Source: Nautilus pompilius
Taxonomy: Eukaryota > Mollusca > Cephalopoda > Nautilida > Nautilidae
DNA: 64,000 nt
NCBI GenBank assembly: GCA_018389105.1
Contig: JACATO010000120.1
Coordinates: 988,001 to 1,052,000, forward strand
Direction: 5' to 3'
Below the pieces are notes generated by a model. The model did not search any database. It was not told the origin of the DNA and worked only from the letters and a program-made list of their open reading frames with translations. Below, piece after piece: positions 36,401 through 48,915 of this stretch; positions within the stretch are counted from its first letter, which is position 1, and each line of letters opens with the position of its first letter. Both the position numbers and the translations under genes were made by a program.

Positions 36401-38329
36401 TATGTATTTAGATTCTGGTTTTTATCTGTCAATAATACAGAAAACCTCAATACAGTACTTTGAAAAATCATGATTAGGTTTTGATCCTCACCAATTTTTT
36501 GATTGTTTAGCTAACAAATCATAACACGAAGCTAAATACTTGAAGAAAAGAAAATGAAAATTTTCTGGAGAGAAAAATAAATTACGACAACAAAATAAAT
36601 AACCTTGGATCTGCTTTTATTGGCAGATGCTTTACCATCTTCTTGTAGGTAATGGTGAGTTTTATAGCATTGCATACTGGTAAGGTTTTATAAATTATTG
36701 ACAGATAGATTGCATACATAACTACTCTAATACAAATGTATTATAGTCAGATGTGATCAAATGGGGCAAATTTGGTTGGGGTAGCTAAAATGTCTCTCAC
36801 TTTTTTTTTCAGGTTATGTCACACTGTTTGATGCTTATTTTGTTGAAGAAAAAAGGAATGACATAACAATTTAAGTAATTCTTCATTTAGGTATTGTTAT
36901 GAAAAAGAAAAAGTTAAAGAGTTTGAAAATCAAGTTGCATCACAAATCAGTTTTGATGAAAAATGAAAGAACCATTTTAATAAATTTGTTAATAATTATT
37001 TTATTCAAGTACTCATTTATTAAGGCATTTATTTGAATATTAAATTGAAACATCATTTTTACAATGCTTATCACATGCAATAAAACATTTTTATCATAAA
37101 TTTTTTAAAAGTTTACCACTACCTCAAGTATAGACTAGACTGTATATGGTTTTGTAAAAATTCAACATCTTTGAAACATTGCATCTGAGCAATGTTTGAA
37201 TTTATGATGTGTTGCACTTACAGACAAATTTGTGATATATATATATATGTATGGAGATTTTAAAATTATGCAAAATAAGCAATAGTTACTCAGTGTATGC
37301 ACCTCTTCCATCAAACTTAAAAGATATATCTTTGTTGACTTGGGAATACAATATTAAAAAACAATATCTGACCAGCCTTGAAATCATTTTATGCTATAGC
37401 ATCAGAAAATCCTCTAGTCCATTGTGCGGTAAATACTCTAGTCAGTAGTCCAAGTTGAGATTTATTGGTTCTTTAGTTTAAGTTGTGTGCCACTTTATAA
37501 ATAAATAAATGAAAAAACATAGAGAGTATACAGCACTAGCTAAAGACAGCACATCTGCAATTCATGCAACTGAATTTCTTTTTTAACACAACAGATGCAT
37601 TAACTAGTGTTCTATCGAGTTAGTCTCAGGTATTCTTGGAATGTCAGAGTTTACAGAAAAACACTACCAAGAACACAACTCAGGTTGCAAAATAAAGCTA
37701 CAGATATGTTCCATATATTATAAATGTGCTACAGTAATCCAAATTATGAGAGTCTTTAATACTGAACAAGATATCTCATTCTACTCATGAACAATTCAGT
37801 AGGATCAATACATTCTGGGATTTCTGTATTAAAGACTGTTATCTAATTTATTTAGGCCAGTTGTTAAAGAAGTAATATATGCCAACATTTAATTTTAGGG
37901 TTCACACTCAATAAATTCCATTTCAACTATTATTTCCTTATATTATCCAATTTATATTTTAGGCTTTTCATACTTTAGATTTACTAAATATAGTATCTTA
38001 TTAAAATTTACTTGCTTCAAGGACATCTAAACATGTTTGCATATGCTGCTAAAGATTGACTGCCTGAAAAGTAAGTTAAAGTCTGCAGCTTTTGAAGAAT
38101 TATACTTTATTGGTTTTATTCTTATATTTTTTATTGCACGCCAGTTATTATTATTTTTGACATTTTACAATGTTATCATAGTGTGTTTATTTTGTAAATA
38201 AACATTTTCATTATTTAATTTGTTACTATTCTTTGTAGCATGTTAACTCAGATAGATTGCATCATTAAAAAATAAAAAAAAAATTTCTAGTAAATGAAAG
38301 GGCTGTTCATTTGTTACCATCACTCTTGA
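33481..38329. other. AT-rich sequence, no gene identified
   Basis: Patches of more balanced composition occur at 34190-34350, 34500-34690, 35260-35530 and 37440-37830. Each carries short frames on one or both strands (34130-34351 minus; 35271-35528 plus against 35257-35565 minus), but none shows a domain and the overlapping frames contradict each other. A short (TA)n tract lies at about 37233-37246. Confidence 0.5.
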
Positions 38330-38760
38330 AGAATAATTTTAGACTGTGTGATTCACATGAGAATAAGCAGCTCTCCCTTGATTAAATTTTACTGATGCAA
38401 TGTTCAGTACTTAAGCTACGTTCTCATTCCATGTGCCTTTCAATAAACTGCCATTTGACAACATTGCAAGGGGCTGGTTTTTGAAAATCTCAGCGTTGAT
38501 TCACTTCACCTCAACTTGGATTACACTCCATGCTGACGACTTGTAATCCTTGGGTTCAGCTGTCAGTCCAGGCTTTACAATTGTTCGTCCTTCTTTTAAT
38601 ATCCGGTCCTGTTTTGCGTTGCTGTTTAGTGCATTCCCAGCTTTTTCTTCCTTTTCTGTTAAATTGGCTGTCTGCCAGCATGTTAATTCAGAAACCAAAA
38701 ATTATTGATTTTGTATTTTTCAGCATAATCTAAGGGAGACTGCTAAGGGAGACTACTCTT
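38330..38760. promoter_or_regulatory. Candidate conserved noncoding patch with CpGs
   Basis: Balanced composition with at least six CpG in about 250 bp (TACGTTCT, AGCGTTG, GACGACT, TTCGTCC, TCCGGTC, TGCGTTGC), against almost none in the flanks. TTGATTAAATTTTACTGATG at about 38378 is a homeodomain-like word cluster. Two short opposite-strand frames (38530-38733 plus, 38501-38698 minus) look unspecific. A 13-bp direct repeat CTAAGGGAGACTG/A lies at 38731-38757. Regulatory function is inferred from composition only. Confidence 0.3.
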
Positions 38761-41700
38761 GTTAATTGGGTCACTGCTTGAATTATTCTTGTAGTCTTTA
38801 TTGATTCTCTTATGAATTTACTGTTATTTATACAGTTTTTATCTGGTAGAGATTTATGTTTATGGAAGGATGTTTAGGCCATATTTTTTCATTATTTATG
38901 GACATGATTTTTTTTTCTTACACTGCAGCAATGATCATGAATTTTTAAAAAATTAAATAGCTATTTTCAAATTAATTTTAGAGCACTTTGAAGGGTTATA
39001 TAATATTGAAAAAATTGCTTTGATAATATAGTACAATGAAATAAAAACAAACAATATAATGATGATTTATATATTGTAAAATCTTGATTATTATGTAATG
39101 CTTCCTTCTGCTCTAATTTCTATGTACTTCCAGAAATATGTTTGAATTCTTCCTTACTCTATCAGTTTTAGGTAAAGTATTTACTGTCTTTCCTCCTATC
39201 TTATGGAGTACCCACTGCATTAGAATTATTTATATTTACATATGTATTAGAAATATATTGTTGGGCTTTCTGTATATGGTATCTTTCTTTTCTCATTCTC
39301 CCTCTTTTATTGGTATTCTAACTTGGCTCAGTGTTTAATGCAAGATGAATAAATATGCAGATAATATCTTCACAAAAATATCCTGGCAACTGTATTTTAG
39401 CAAGATATCTATATAAAAATGATATATAATTATTATGCACTGTCAGTTACATTTTCAACTTTTTGTTGCCATATTTTAAGTTTTTTTTTTCTTTTTTAGT
39501 AGCATGGTTGAGTGAGAGTTTAATGAAGTAGTTTTAAAGTTAAAATTTCTACATCATTTTGTTTTTTCATTTTTTAAATTCTTCATCCTATTATTATTAT
39601 TATTATTATTATTATAACTCTAGCATGCCTTTACAAGTGATTGATATATGGATCTGAAACTATATGCTCTTGGCCAATCTGCTATTGTTGTTGTTTTTGC
39701 ATCAATTAATTTAAAAAATGATCTAAAATTTTCCAATGATTAAGGATCATTTGAAAATTTAGAATTTATCTTATAGATGGTTTTATGAGTAATGATAATT
39801 GTAGAAATATAGTGTATATATTTTTTTAATTTAGCTCTTCCCTAGAAAACAACAGTTATAATAAAATTCATTCTATGTAATAATTTCTAGTGAATGCAGA
39901 ACTTGTTTATTTCTTGAAAAACAATACATAATGAATTTATTTTCAATGGAATTAGATTTTTTTTGATTTTTATGCTTAATGTAATTTTATCATTAATTGA
40001 ATAATTGTATTGTAACAGTATATGGCACAGTAGAATCATAAATATTTATCTACATCTAATTATTTAAAAATAAAAAAAATTAATAATTTGTTTTGCTAAT
40101 TTAGAATTAGAATACTGAATATTTTATTCAATTAGTTTAAATTATGTAAACTTTAAGTTATAAATTATTTCCTTATTTTACTTACATTTTTAAGCAAGTA
40201 TTTTAATGTGGAACATTTAACTTCCATACAAAGGCTTCTTTGATTAACATAAACATATAGTTATGAATGAATTTGGCAAATTATGTAAAAGCATTGGAAT
40301 TTTCTTAATTCAAAGTTTAAAGGTTTTTTAAAGAATATTTCAAAATGTAAATTTGTCTACATTTCATAAGAATATTTCTCATTTCAAATAATTATTAGCT
40401 TCACAAAGGTATTATAATATACATCTCTTTAGTTGAACCTGTTTTCTTTTTTCTTTAGGTCTGTTAAAAATGGAATCAAAAAAAGATATTTTAAAATGTG
40501 AGAAAATGAATATTTTTTGATTTACTGTCATCAGAAAAATTTTTTATTCTGATAAAAATATAAGATGTTTAAAAAATGCCATATTTTATTAGAATGGCAA
40601 TTAATATTTGAAAGGACTAGAAAAAGAAATTAATACTTGTCAGATGCATTTCCTTTAGTTGTATTTGTTTACAGCAATGGCATCACTCTTGGATTTACTT
40701 CCCAAGCATTTTAGGCATATAAAGTGAACAGGTGTACATTTTTTGATACATTAAGCTTGCTTTGATATCACATATTAAACATATATTTTACTGGATTCAC
40801 CTCTGGTAGTACTTTCTTTAACCTCTTTGTTATCAGCAGTCAAATTTCATCAGTCAAAAAACAATTAATTTTACAAGTAGTGATAATTTGGGGGAAATTT
40901 CCTATAAACATATGAACAAAATGGAAACTACATCTTTAAAATAAATATTAATTGTTATATAATTATAGTATTATATTCTTTTATATACAAAGAGCAGACA
41001 TTACGAAATGAACTTGAAAGTAAAATACAGGCAAATTACCATTTAAATTATCATTTACATTAAATATGACGACAAAATATTTTTTCTCTTTTATATATCA
41101 CAAAAAAGATTTAATAGCATTTTTATTGTTTTCCTTTGAACATTAAAAAACTATTCAGCTAATGCAAGTTGCAATAAAAATGTTGAAAAACATTTAACAT
41201 ACTTCATTATGATATCATCTGTAGCACTGTCATAAAATGTGCATGTGTGAAAATGAGAATTATTGTAAATTAAACTATTGAGTGTATTTGGAAATGCCAT
41301 CCATTTTGTGACATGCATGGTAGTCTTTTATTTGTTTCTTTGTTTTTTACACTCTTTAAATATTTCATTATGGTTTTATCATTAAATCACTGATGATTTA
41401 ACTTTCAATGTGTTCTGTTTGTAAATAAACTACCTAATTCTAACATATTGTTAAATACATACATTGTATCGAAAATTCAATTTTTTTAAACTTTGAAATA
41501 TCTGCTGTTAAAAAATGGGCTGGCGAGGAAAGCAAAACAATAGAATAGTAAATCCTTTAATAATTAATCAGAGAAAAATACATTAATGTTAGAGAAAACA
41601 GTGAATTGGTGATGCAATTTTTCTGTCAGTAAAAAGCATGCACAAAATAAAGTGTACATACTGAATTTACAGTAATTAATAAAACTGATTATCATTAGAA

Positions 41701-44700
41701 TAGTGGTTTATCTATCAGTTTTTAGGCTTTGACTGCTGTTTGGATAAATTTAGCTTTGAAATTTGTACAAAAAAGGGTGATTGCAATTACAGCTCTACTA
41801 ATATTGATTTTTGGTGTAGTACATTAATAATCAAGGACTCTGGCACTATTACTATTATGGCTTTGGGATGTTTTTCTAATTAATATGTAAACCCTTCTTC
41901 GGAGTTGTACTAGCACAAATTCCTAATTTTAAACCAGCTAAATCAAAAGGTTTAATAATCTTCTGATGGAAATTATAAAGAAATGAAGTAAAATTGTAAG
42001 CATGAATATTCATTAAAGATTTCACTATGGTTACTTGCATATGTATTTTTAAAATTATTCATAATTTTGTTGTAATAATTAACTTTTACATTTCCAAGTT
42101 TCTGATAGAATTCACAAAAAATGTTTTTTTTAAAGTCTCATGATAATAAATAAATAAAATAAGTATGAAAAAAGATAAGTGTTCTAATTCATGTTAACTT
42201 ACATTTTATATCTTAATGCTAATTATTTAAAAATTATATTTCCTAAGATACATTGTTTACTTTTTGTGCTGTGTTTTCAATAATGCTCATAGTCCAGTTA
42301 AAAACTGTGGCAAAAAGTAAAACTTCCTTTGTTTACTTAAAAATTATTGGAAATATTGTAATGATGTGGTCCACAAGAATACTCTGTTATAGTTAATTTT
42401 CACAATCAGTAGTTTAGCTATTTTGCTCACTTTGACAAAGTTGGTATGTGTGAAATTTTGAAAGTTTACATTTAGTTAGATTTGATTGGAAATAAGAATC
42501 CGAGATTATATTATCAACATGTTATAGCAATAAAATCACATGCTGCTCTTCATATCATTGGCTTTCTGTACTGCTTGATCAAAATACTATTGAGGACTGT
42601 TAAGCTGTGTATAGTATTTTAGAAGATTTGTGCATGTGTGTGCGTGTGCGCAAAAGAGAAAGAATAGTTTTTTAATATAACACAGCCAAGGGAGTCAGAG
42701 AGTTATGAATCATAACCATGTTACAATTGGAGCATGTTAGAGAGTTCCAGAGTAGATCTTGATATATGTGCTTAATGGATAAAGTTTATCATTTTTATTT
42801 ACCAAAGTATGACAAAAAAAAAAACCCTGAAATTATACTCTTAACTTATTTTAAATGTAGTCTGTGTATATATTATTTTCTAAATAATTTTCACACAATT
42901 ATCAATAAATCTAGTTCTTTGCTACAAAAAGGTAATCTTATAATAAAAGTTGGAAGCTATGATATAGATCTGTACATCCAAAAAAATTCATACTGAAGTG
43001 AAGTGTGGTGATTTTCAGAATCACTATACAAAGTCTTTCAGTAAAAAAAAAAAATAAATGTTACTGAAAAGGTTGTACACATTTTGCTATTACAGGCTGT
43101 AAGTGCATAAATGCAAATCTTGCAATCATCTAAGTAGTTGTTTTTTTGTATTTATGCTATTTAAGTGAATTGATGCATTGATTCAATTTGTATATCTGTC
43201 ACTTGTAAGCAGAGGCAACCTAGAAGTCAGATTGCTTATGTTCTTGATAATTTATAATTAGGTAAAATCTTCAATAGAGTTTACGAAGAAAATTTATCCT
43301 TTTTTTTTTTTCCAGTACTATTTCTATACATTTTTTTTTTTTTTTTTTTTTTGAATACTGTGTTGGTTTTATACCTAACAAAACAACAGTACATGCAACA
43401 ACAAGGCTTTGGCAATCAATGTCATAAATATAGCTATTCAGAATTTTGTAAGTAGTACTGGGATAACATTTGTAAACTCTCGTTGACTTGAATTCAGAAA
43501 TGTTATTAATTGTTGTTTTCTAACTAAAAAATTTAGTTTATTTGTATATAGAATATTAAAATGTCAAATAATAGTACTTTTAAAAAGTTTGTTTAAATAC
43601 TTAAGTATTTTTTAACAATTTAATCTGAAAAAGGTTCAAGTTTTTCCTTTGCTCTTCCTTCCTTCCTCCAAGGCAGCTTATTTTCTTATTATGAATACGA
43701 AATATGGATACTTTTCAGGCTTTACTGACAGTACAAACTCTGTGCCTATTAATACACCAAGATCACCAAATATAAATAAAACTTTGTTTTATTCACACCT
43801 AGTGTACAGGAAGTATCAGGTAGCTGCATCATCTTCTGTTTTCACAGACACGCCCACTCAGTTCTGGGTCTTATCACCACATATCTGACATGCACTTCCT
43901 CTTCTGTGAGTACAGAGGTTGTGTGGTCTCCTTATGATTTCACATAACCATTCACTCTTACTATTAGTCAGAATTACTTCATTAAATAAATAAACAATGC
44001 AAGTAAGTGATAGCACACTGCTCTTAGCAGATAGGGCCAAAGTACCAAAAAAGTTGATTTTTAAGAATCAATTGCTATTTGCTGACATAAATGTTGACTT
44101 AAAAAATGTAAACAACTGATAAACTAGAACCCCTTCTACAGTCAGTCAGGAAGAGAAAAACCAATATCAAATATCCTACAGTTGGGAGGCAAATTAAAAT
44201 TGACATATACTGTCCTTAGAAAAATTTTTTTTTTATGATGTATAAATTGATTAATTTAAGCAATCAGGTTGCTTTTGTATCTGGAAAAGCATTTTACATC
44301 AAATAAAAAGATGAAATAAGAATTGTAGGCTTTATGATAATTGTGGAAACACTTGGAAGAGACGTTTAGAAGGATAGTTATTTGTAATAAAAAATTTTTA
44401 CTTGTGTCTGAAAAATCAGCTGTCTATTTTTTGGTTTTTTTTTTTTTTTACCAGTATAGAAGCTATTAAGAAAGTTTCAAATGATTTGTTGTGATTACTC
44501 AAATGTATCAATGTACCCAAGATTTATTTATTAGGGTTTATATAAGAATTTCAAAAAGGCAACAACAATTCAACTCTCTTCTTGGCCAAATAGAATATAC
44601 ACAAGTTATGAGTGTGTTTATGAATTTTTTCTTCTTGAAATCTTTATGGGCCACAGAACTTGTTTTAAGTATTTCATCCAGTTTACAAATACTTATGGAA

Positions 44701-45374
44701 AACTTCATTCTTATTTTCTTATAGGTTTCATGAATAATGGTTTCTTTGCAACTCTTTTGTTTAGACTATTTTATTTTTAAACACATTGACATGATTTTAA
44801 GATAGATAAATGTGGCCAGTACATTTGCTTACAGCACTGACAATTTTTTAGCTATAAAAATATCTGTTTTCTACCTTTCATACAAGTCTCTTTTCTCAGA
44901 AAGTTTCTGCTTTCACTAGGTTTTACCTGAAATGAATACTTATGTACTTTCATCACCTTTTTTTTTCCTGCCTAAGATATTCCAATGACTAGCAACTGTT
45001 GTTTTACTATACTTTGCATCTTTTATATCCATTTCCTGGGCTATTTTTATTGGATATTTTGTAGGTTACTTTCCTTTGGTTTTTTTTCAATAATTTAATA
45101 GCAATATAAAATATATTTATATGCTTTTCAAGTTAACAGTAGCATTAACAGTAATGAAAACTCTGAAAAGCATTGAATATGTATAGGACTCAATGCAATT
45201 CAGGTGACTTACCTAAATTATCATAAAGAAACTGTGCAAGAAGCTAACAATTTAGGAAGAAAAGCACATACTCAGTGCTCTGATATTATAATCTGGACAC
45301 CTGTTATTATTAAAATATATTAGTTTGTTGCAAAAAAGAGTAAATGAAGATAAGCAATGGAGTGTAATTCCTAT
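38761..45374. other. Long AT-rich desert
   Basis: About 6.6 kb of A/T-run sequence with a (TTA)n tract at 39589-39615, a T22 run at 43331-43352 and other homopolymers. No gene, transposon end or RNA was recognised. Frames such as 39138-39338, 42766-42996 and 44491-44724 look like noise. Confidence 0.55.
39589..39615. repeat. (TTA)n microsatellite
   Basis: About nine TTA units. Confidence 0.9.
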
Positions 45375-45765
45375 TGCAACATGAAGATTTTCTACCCTTT
45401 GGCTTTTGAGTCTACAAGATTTTGTACCAATTATTGTCTGGTCTCACAATGGCAGGACATAAATTGGTTTCTGCCAGCTGACAATTTAGATACTTCAACA
45501 TGTGCTTAATCTGATTCATATCAGGGCTTTGGCGTACCCATGTAAGAAACTAAATGCTTTGTTTCCTCTTCCAGACTATGGTCACACAAGAGGTGTGGCA
45601 TGTAGCACCATCTTTCTAAAGAATATGGGCATCAAATCTCAGTTTACTTTGTTTGTACAATGGTAGGAGATATGTCTTTGAATGAAGAGTACATGCTGCT
45701 TGTACTCAAGGTCTTACCAGAAATGTTCTCTGATCAGACATTTTTTTAAAGTGTTTTATTTCTAT
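45375..45765 (-). mobile_element. Tc1-like transposase fragment, third lineage
   Basis: On the minus strand one frame gives 'KDGATCHTS' (about 45598-45625), matching the second catalytic block QQDGAPCHT. It continues through a Trp/Lys-rich stretch and one stop to 'FLTWVRQSPDMNQIKHMLKY' (about 45490-45550), matching W..QSPDMNPIEH with the third acidic position read as Lys. Then comes 'LAETNLCPAIVRPDNNWYKI' in the usual helical tail (45415-45475). The wording differs from both remnants at 5 kb and from the copy at 58 kb, so this is another subfamily. The segment upstream of the second catalytic block (to about 45765) has short matching pieces. The substitution E to K at the third catalytic position, plus stops, means the copy is dead. 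No inverted ends were found. Confidence 0.7.
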
Positions 45766-46579
45766 TGGACAGATGTGGTTTCTTACATCTTATATACTTT
45801 CTGTAACCAAATCAGTAGAATGGCAATCTCATCATAGTGTCACTGTTAAGGTCTTCCAGGTCACTTTGCTGCAGCAGTGACATTACCTCAAATGAATTTT
45901 GTGATAGTATTGGCCACAGATCCACAAAAAATGTTGACTGAATGGCCTATAATGATCTTGGGTAAACAAATAAATATCTTGGGATCCACGTGTATTTGAC
46001 ATGGAGATTGTGCACAATTATCTACCCACTTAAACATCTAATATATCTGCATAATTATACCTAAAATATGTAACTTTTGGTTAAATACATTCATTTATGA
46101 GAATAGGCAAATTAATATATATAAGTGTCATTCCCAAATGCAGAATTGTCCAATCCTTGGATTTGAGAATGCACAGAAAAAGCAGGATGCTGTTCCCAGG
46201 AATGGGGCAATTACCTTGCATAATCCACAGATTGGATAGTTCTTTAAATTATGCACTATGTATGCACATGTGACATAATATCAGCAAACAAAAATAATAG
46301 AGAAAACAAAAAAACAAACAAACATATCTCTATAAAATTCCATATTTTCATGCTAAAACAGCAGTGCTCTGTCAAAGATAGTGTTTAAATTATATGTAAT
46401 TTAATAATCATTGTAACAATTATCCATTGCACTATAGCCAATTAACTCATTAAAACAGGAACAAACTCTTATTGCACATTAAGACACTATGTATCGAGTT
46501 CTTTGAGATAGACTGTCTTGTTTTAATTTTCAGCTTATATAATGTATGTATAATATAAGTGATTGCGTACTGATGTTCC
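45766..46579. other. Spacer, possibly containing more of the Tc1-like remnant
   Basis: 45766-46010 has balanced composition and may be the decayed N-terminal half of the neighbouring Tc1-like copy, but I cannot align it. The rest is AT-rich. Confidence 0.4.
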
Positions 46580-47262
46580 AGTATCTTTTACTTTGTTGGT
46601 AATAAACAGTTTGCTTTCAAATACCCTCAAGGTGCTTCTGATGGACTTCTCAGCTCAGTGCTTTCCTTTAATTGGTTTTAGCATTATATTATTCACAGAA
46701 TCCTTGCAGAGGTTGATTAATCCTCCACCATCTATCAACTTAGTGAGATATGCCCCATTCCATGTACAAATGTCTAAGCCATAGCTACCTAAATGTCCTT
46801 TCAGTGGCATGCTCATTCAGGCATTTTGATGTTGCTTTGCATGTCTAAGAAACCAATGGTTTTCATTGTTTTTGCTCACCAAACTTCCCAGGATGACATT
46901 TACTTCTATTGAGATAAATTACACTTTCCATCCTTTTACTTTTTTCTTGGTACAATTCTTCCTACTTTGTCCATTTACTTTTATTTGCCTTTTCTATTGT
47001 CTTCCTATGGGACTGCTAATTTGGTTAACAAAATATGCTCTGTCTTTTTAGACCAGATAATGATATCAGGTTTCAAGTTTATTATATTTATAACTTGAGG
47101 AATAAATAATTTCCATTCCACTTCTGCCAGTACTAACCAATCATTGGCTGATGTTAGGATACCCATTTTCTGTGTTCCTTCAGCTTTCTTGAGTACTTCT
47201 CTCTCTTTTACAAATTTTGCTGCTGGGTTCTTAATTGACTTGTATATTTTAGACCTACTCAT
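46580..47262 (-). mobile_element. Retroelement-associated C-terminal domain (PD...E nuclease-like), decayed
   Basis: The minus frame 47005-47262 contains 'ANDWLVLAEVEWKLFIPQVI' followed by 'LKPDIIIWSKKTEHILLTKL' and AVP. I recall this as the ending of many invertebrate and fish reverse-transcriptase polyproteins, with the consensus DW.M..DL...L.FP...., RPD(I/L)VLWS......ELTVPWE. The PD...(E)LTVP spacing looks like a PD-(D/E)XK restriction-like nuclease, the type used by R2/CRE-like LINEs, which is inference. After it, degraded frames resemble the following ERK..KY..L....GW....-VEVGCRGF region down to about 46800, and less clearly to 46580. No reverse transcriptase domain is visible upstream on this strand, so only the tail of the element remains. 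It is clearly broken. Confidence 0.55.
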
Positions 47263-48165
47263 ATTTTCTTTACCATTTTTACCTTCCTTATATTAATGCT
47301 ACTTTACTACTTGATAATTTATGTTCAAGCTTTGCTCTCTTCTTCATGCCACAAAGAAGATATCCTCTCTTTCCTTCAAATTTTCAGGTTATATGGTGTG
47401 GGTAACTGGTTACAAACTGAATTGATTAAAAACTATTTCTGCTGGTTCAGTTTTATCGGTTTGCTAATTATTTATCCTTTATAAAGAGAACCTTAGATTA
47501 TACAAAATGAATAATTTCTTAACATTACAAGATAAGAATAATATTTGACATAGTGAATTAAAAGGATTAACTGGGAAGTGCATTTAATAAAATAATATAT
47601 AAATTGCATAAATATTTTATGAGAAATATTTTTTAGGTTTTGTTTTTCTCTTGCAACAAATCAGCAGACAATATGTATGCTTTCTTTGAATATAAACTAA
47701 ATTTAATTGCTCAGTTTTTGTCTTCAAGTTATCTCTCATCTGCATGGAATATTTTACTAAGACATTTAAAGCAAGTAGTGCCAATGTTTTGTTCTTTTTT
47801 AAATAAGCTTTCTCTTTTTTTCTGGGAACAAGAACTGCATATAAGTTTAAACACTGCTTCTCTGACTTTATGTATATTGAGGTTTTAACAAATGATAACT
47901 GGATGCTATATAGCCTTTGAATGAATGAAAACACACTCAAGTATTTATAATTAACAAAATTATTTTTAATAAAAAAAATAATAGGATCTAAGAAACAGTA
48001 AGCCTATGAAAACGTTTTACAAAAAATTATTTAAGGAACTCAGCAGTGGTCCATTAAGTACAATTATAGATATGAATTTAATAGCATCCTTATACTGTTT
48101 ATAAGTTTTGTTTCCATACTTTTTATAAATGTTTTAACATAATAATAATAATAATAATAATAATA

Positions 48166-48216
<51 letters not shown>

Positions 48217-48644
48217 GCTGTATATGTATAATTCTTTTCACTTTTAAAAATTTGTATTTAATAACTGAATGATTGGTACATATTATGATAAAAGTACATT
48301 TTTTTCTTTTCTGAGTTAATTTTTATAATGGTAAAATGCCATAATTGAATACTTTATTTACATCTACTCAGTACTGCATGTATGTCATAATTTATGCATT
48401 ATTATATTTCCTATAATGAGATAGTGGTAAAAAGCAGACAAAGAGTAGTCTAATAATTTTATTCAAATTTAATTGTCACAATATCCATGAAAGATTATAG
48501 ATTATATGAAAAAAGAATCAGTTAGTGGTCAAAATAGATTAGGAATGTTATTCTGAATGCTCAAAAAAGAAATGGATAAAATTTCAAATTTTAAATAAAA
48601 TAATTCTGTATATAAATAACATTTTATCAATATATTGTTATGCA
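47263..48644. other. AT-rich spacer with AAT microsatellite
   Basis: The overlapping frames 47617-47940 (minus) and 47640-47888 (plus) contradict each other and show no domain. Nothing else recognised apart from the repeat at 48140-48216. Confidence 0.55.
48140..48216. repeat. (AAT)n microsatellite
   Basis: About 77 bp of AAT/ATA trinucleotide repeat with one phase break near 48168. Confidence 0.95.
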
Positions 48645-48915
48645 GCAAGTTAGCATTGTGCATAGAATGCTCAATTGTCATGGTTGCAGCTGCACTTTGA
48701 TCCTTCTTGATGGCTCCACACTGTATTTAGTGTCTAGCCAGACCTGTGGTTTCTCTTCTTTTTAAACTAATCATTCTATGTGGTTTCCTCTGGGCATTTT
48801 TCTCCCACTTCTAATCAGTGTAGCTTCCTGGACAATCTAAACTGTTTGAAATGTGCCATTAGCATTCTGTGATCACTTTATCTGGCTAAAGATTCTGAAA
48901 GGGCTGTTGCTGGTA
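48645..48915 (+). mobile_element. tRNA-derived SINE, second family
   Basis: The head AAGTTAGCATTGTGCATAGAATG (about 48650-48672) is a plausible A-box region and GCACTTTGATCC (about 48692-48703) a decayed B box. The body has 'tgtggtttcctctgggcatt' then TTTCTCCCACTTC, the same GGTTTCCTC..GG...TTCTCCCAC motif seen in the body of many animal SINEs and, more loosely, in the copy at 22.1 kb. The tail differs from that family (ending near GGGCTGTTGCTGGTATAT), so I treat it as a different or more distant family. Target duplications were not found. Confidence 0.55.

Noticed and set aside
43331-43352. T22 run as the poly(A) end of a minus-strand retrocopy
   Set aside because: The sequence beyond it shows no coding remnant or target duplication, and similar T runs are common throughout.
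47617-47940. 107-codon minus frame overlapping an 82-codon plus frame
   Set aside because: Lys/Leu/Tyr-rich translation without motif on one strand and Ser/Leu/Phe-rich on the other, as expected from AT-rich DNA.
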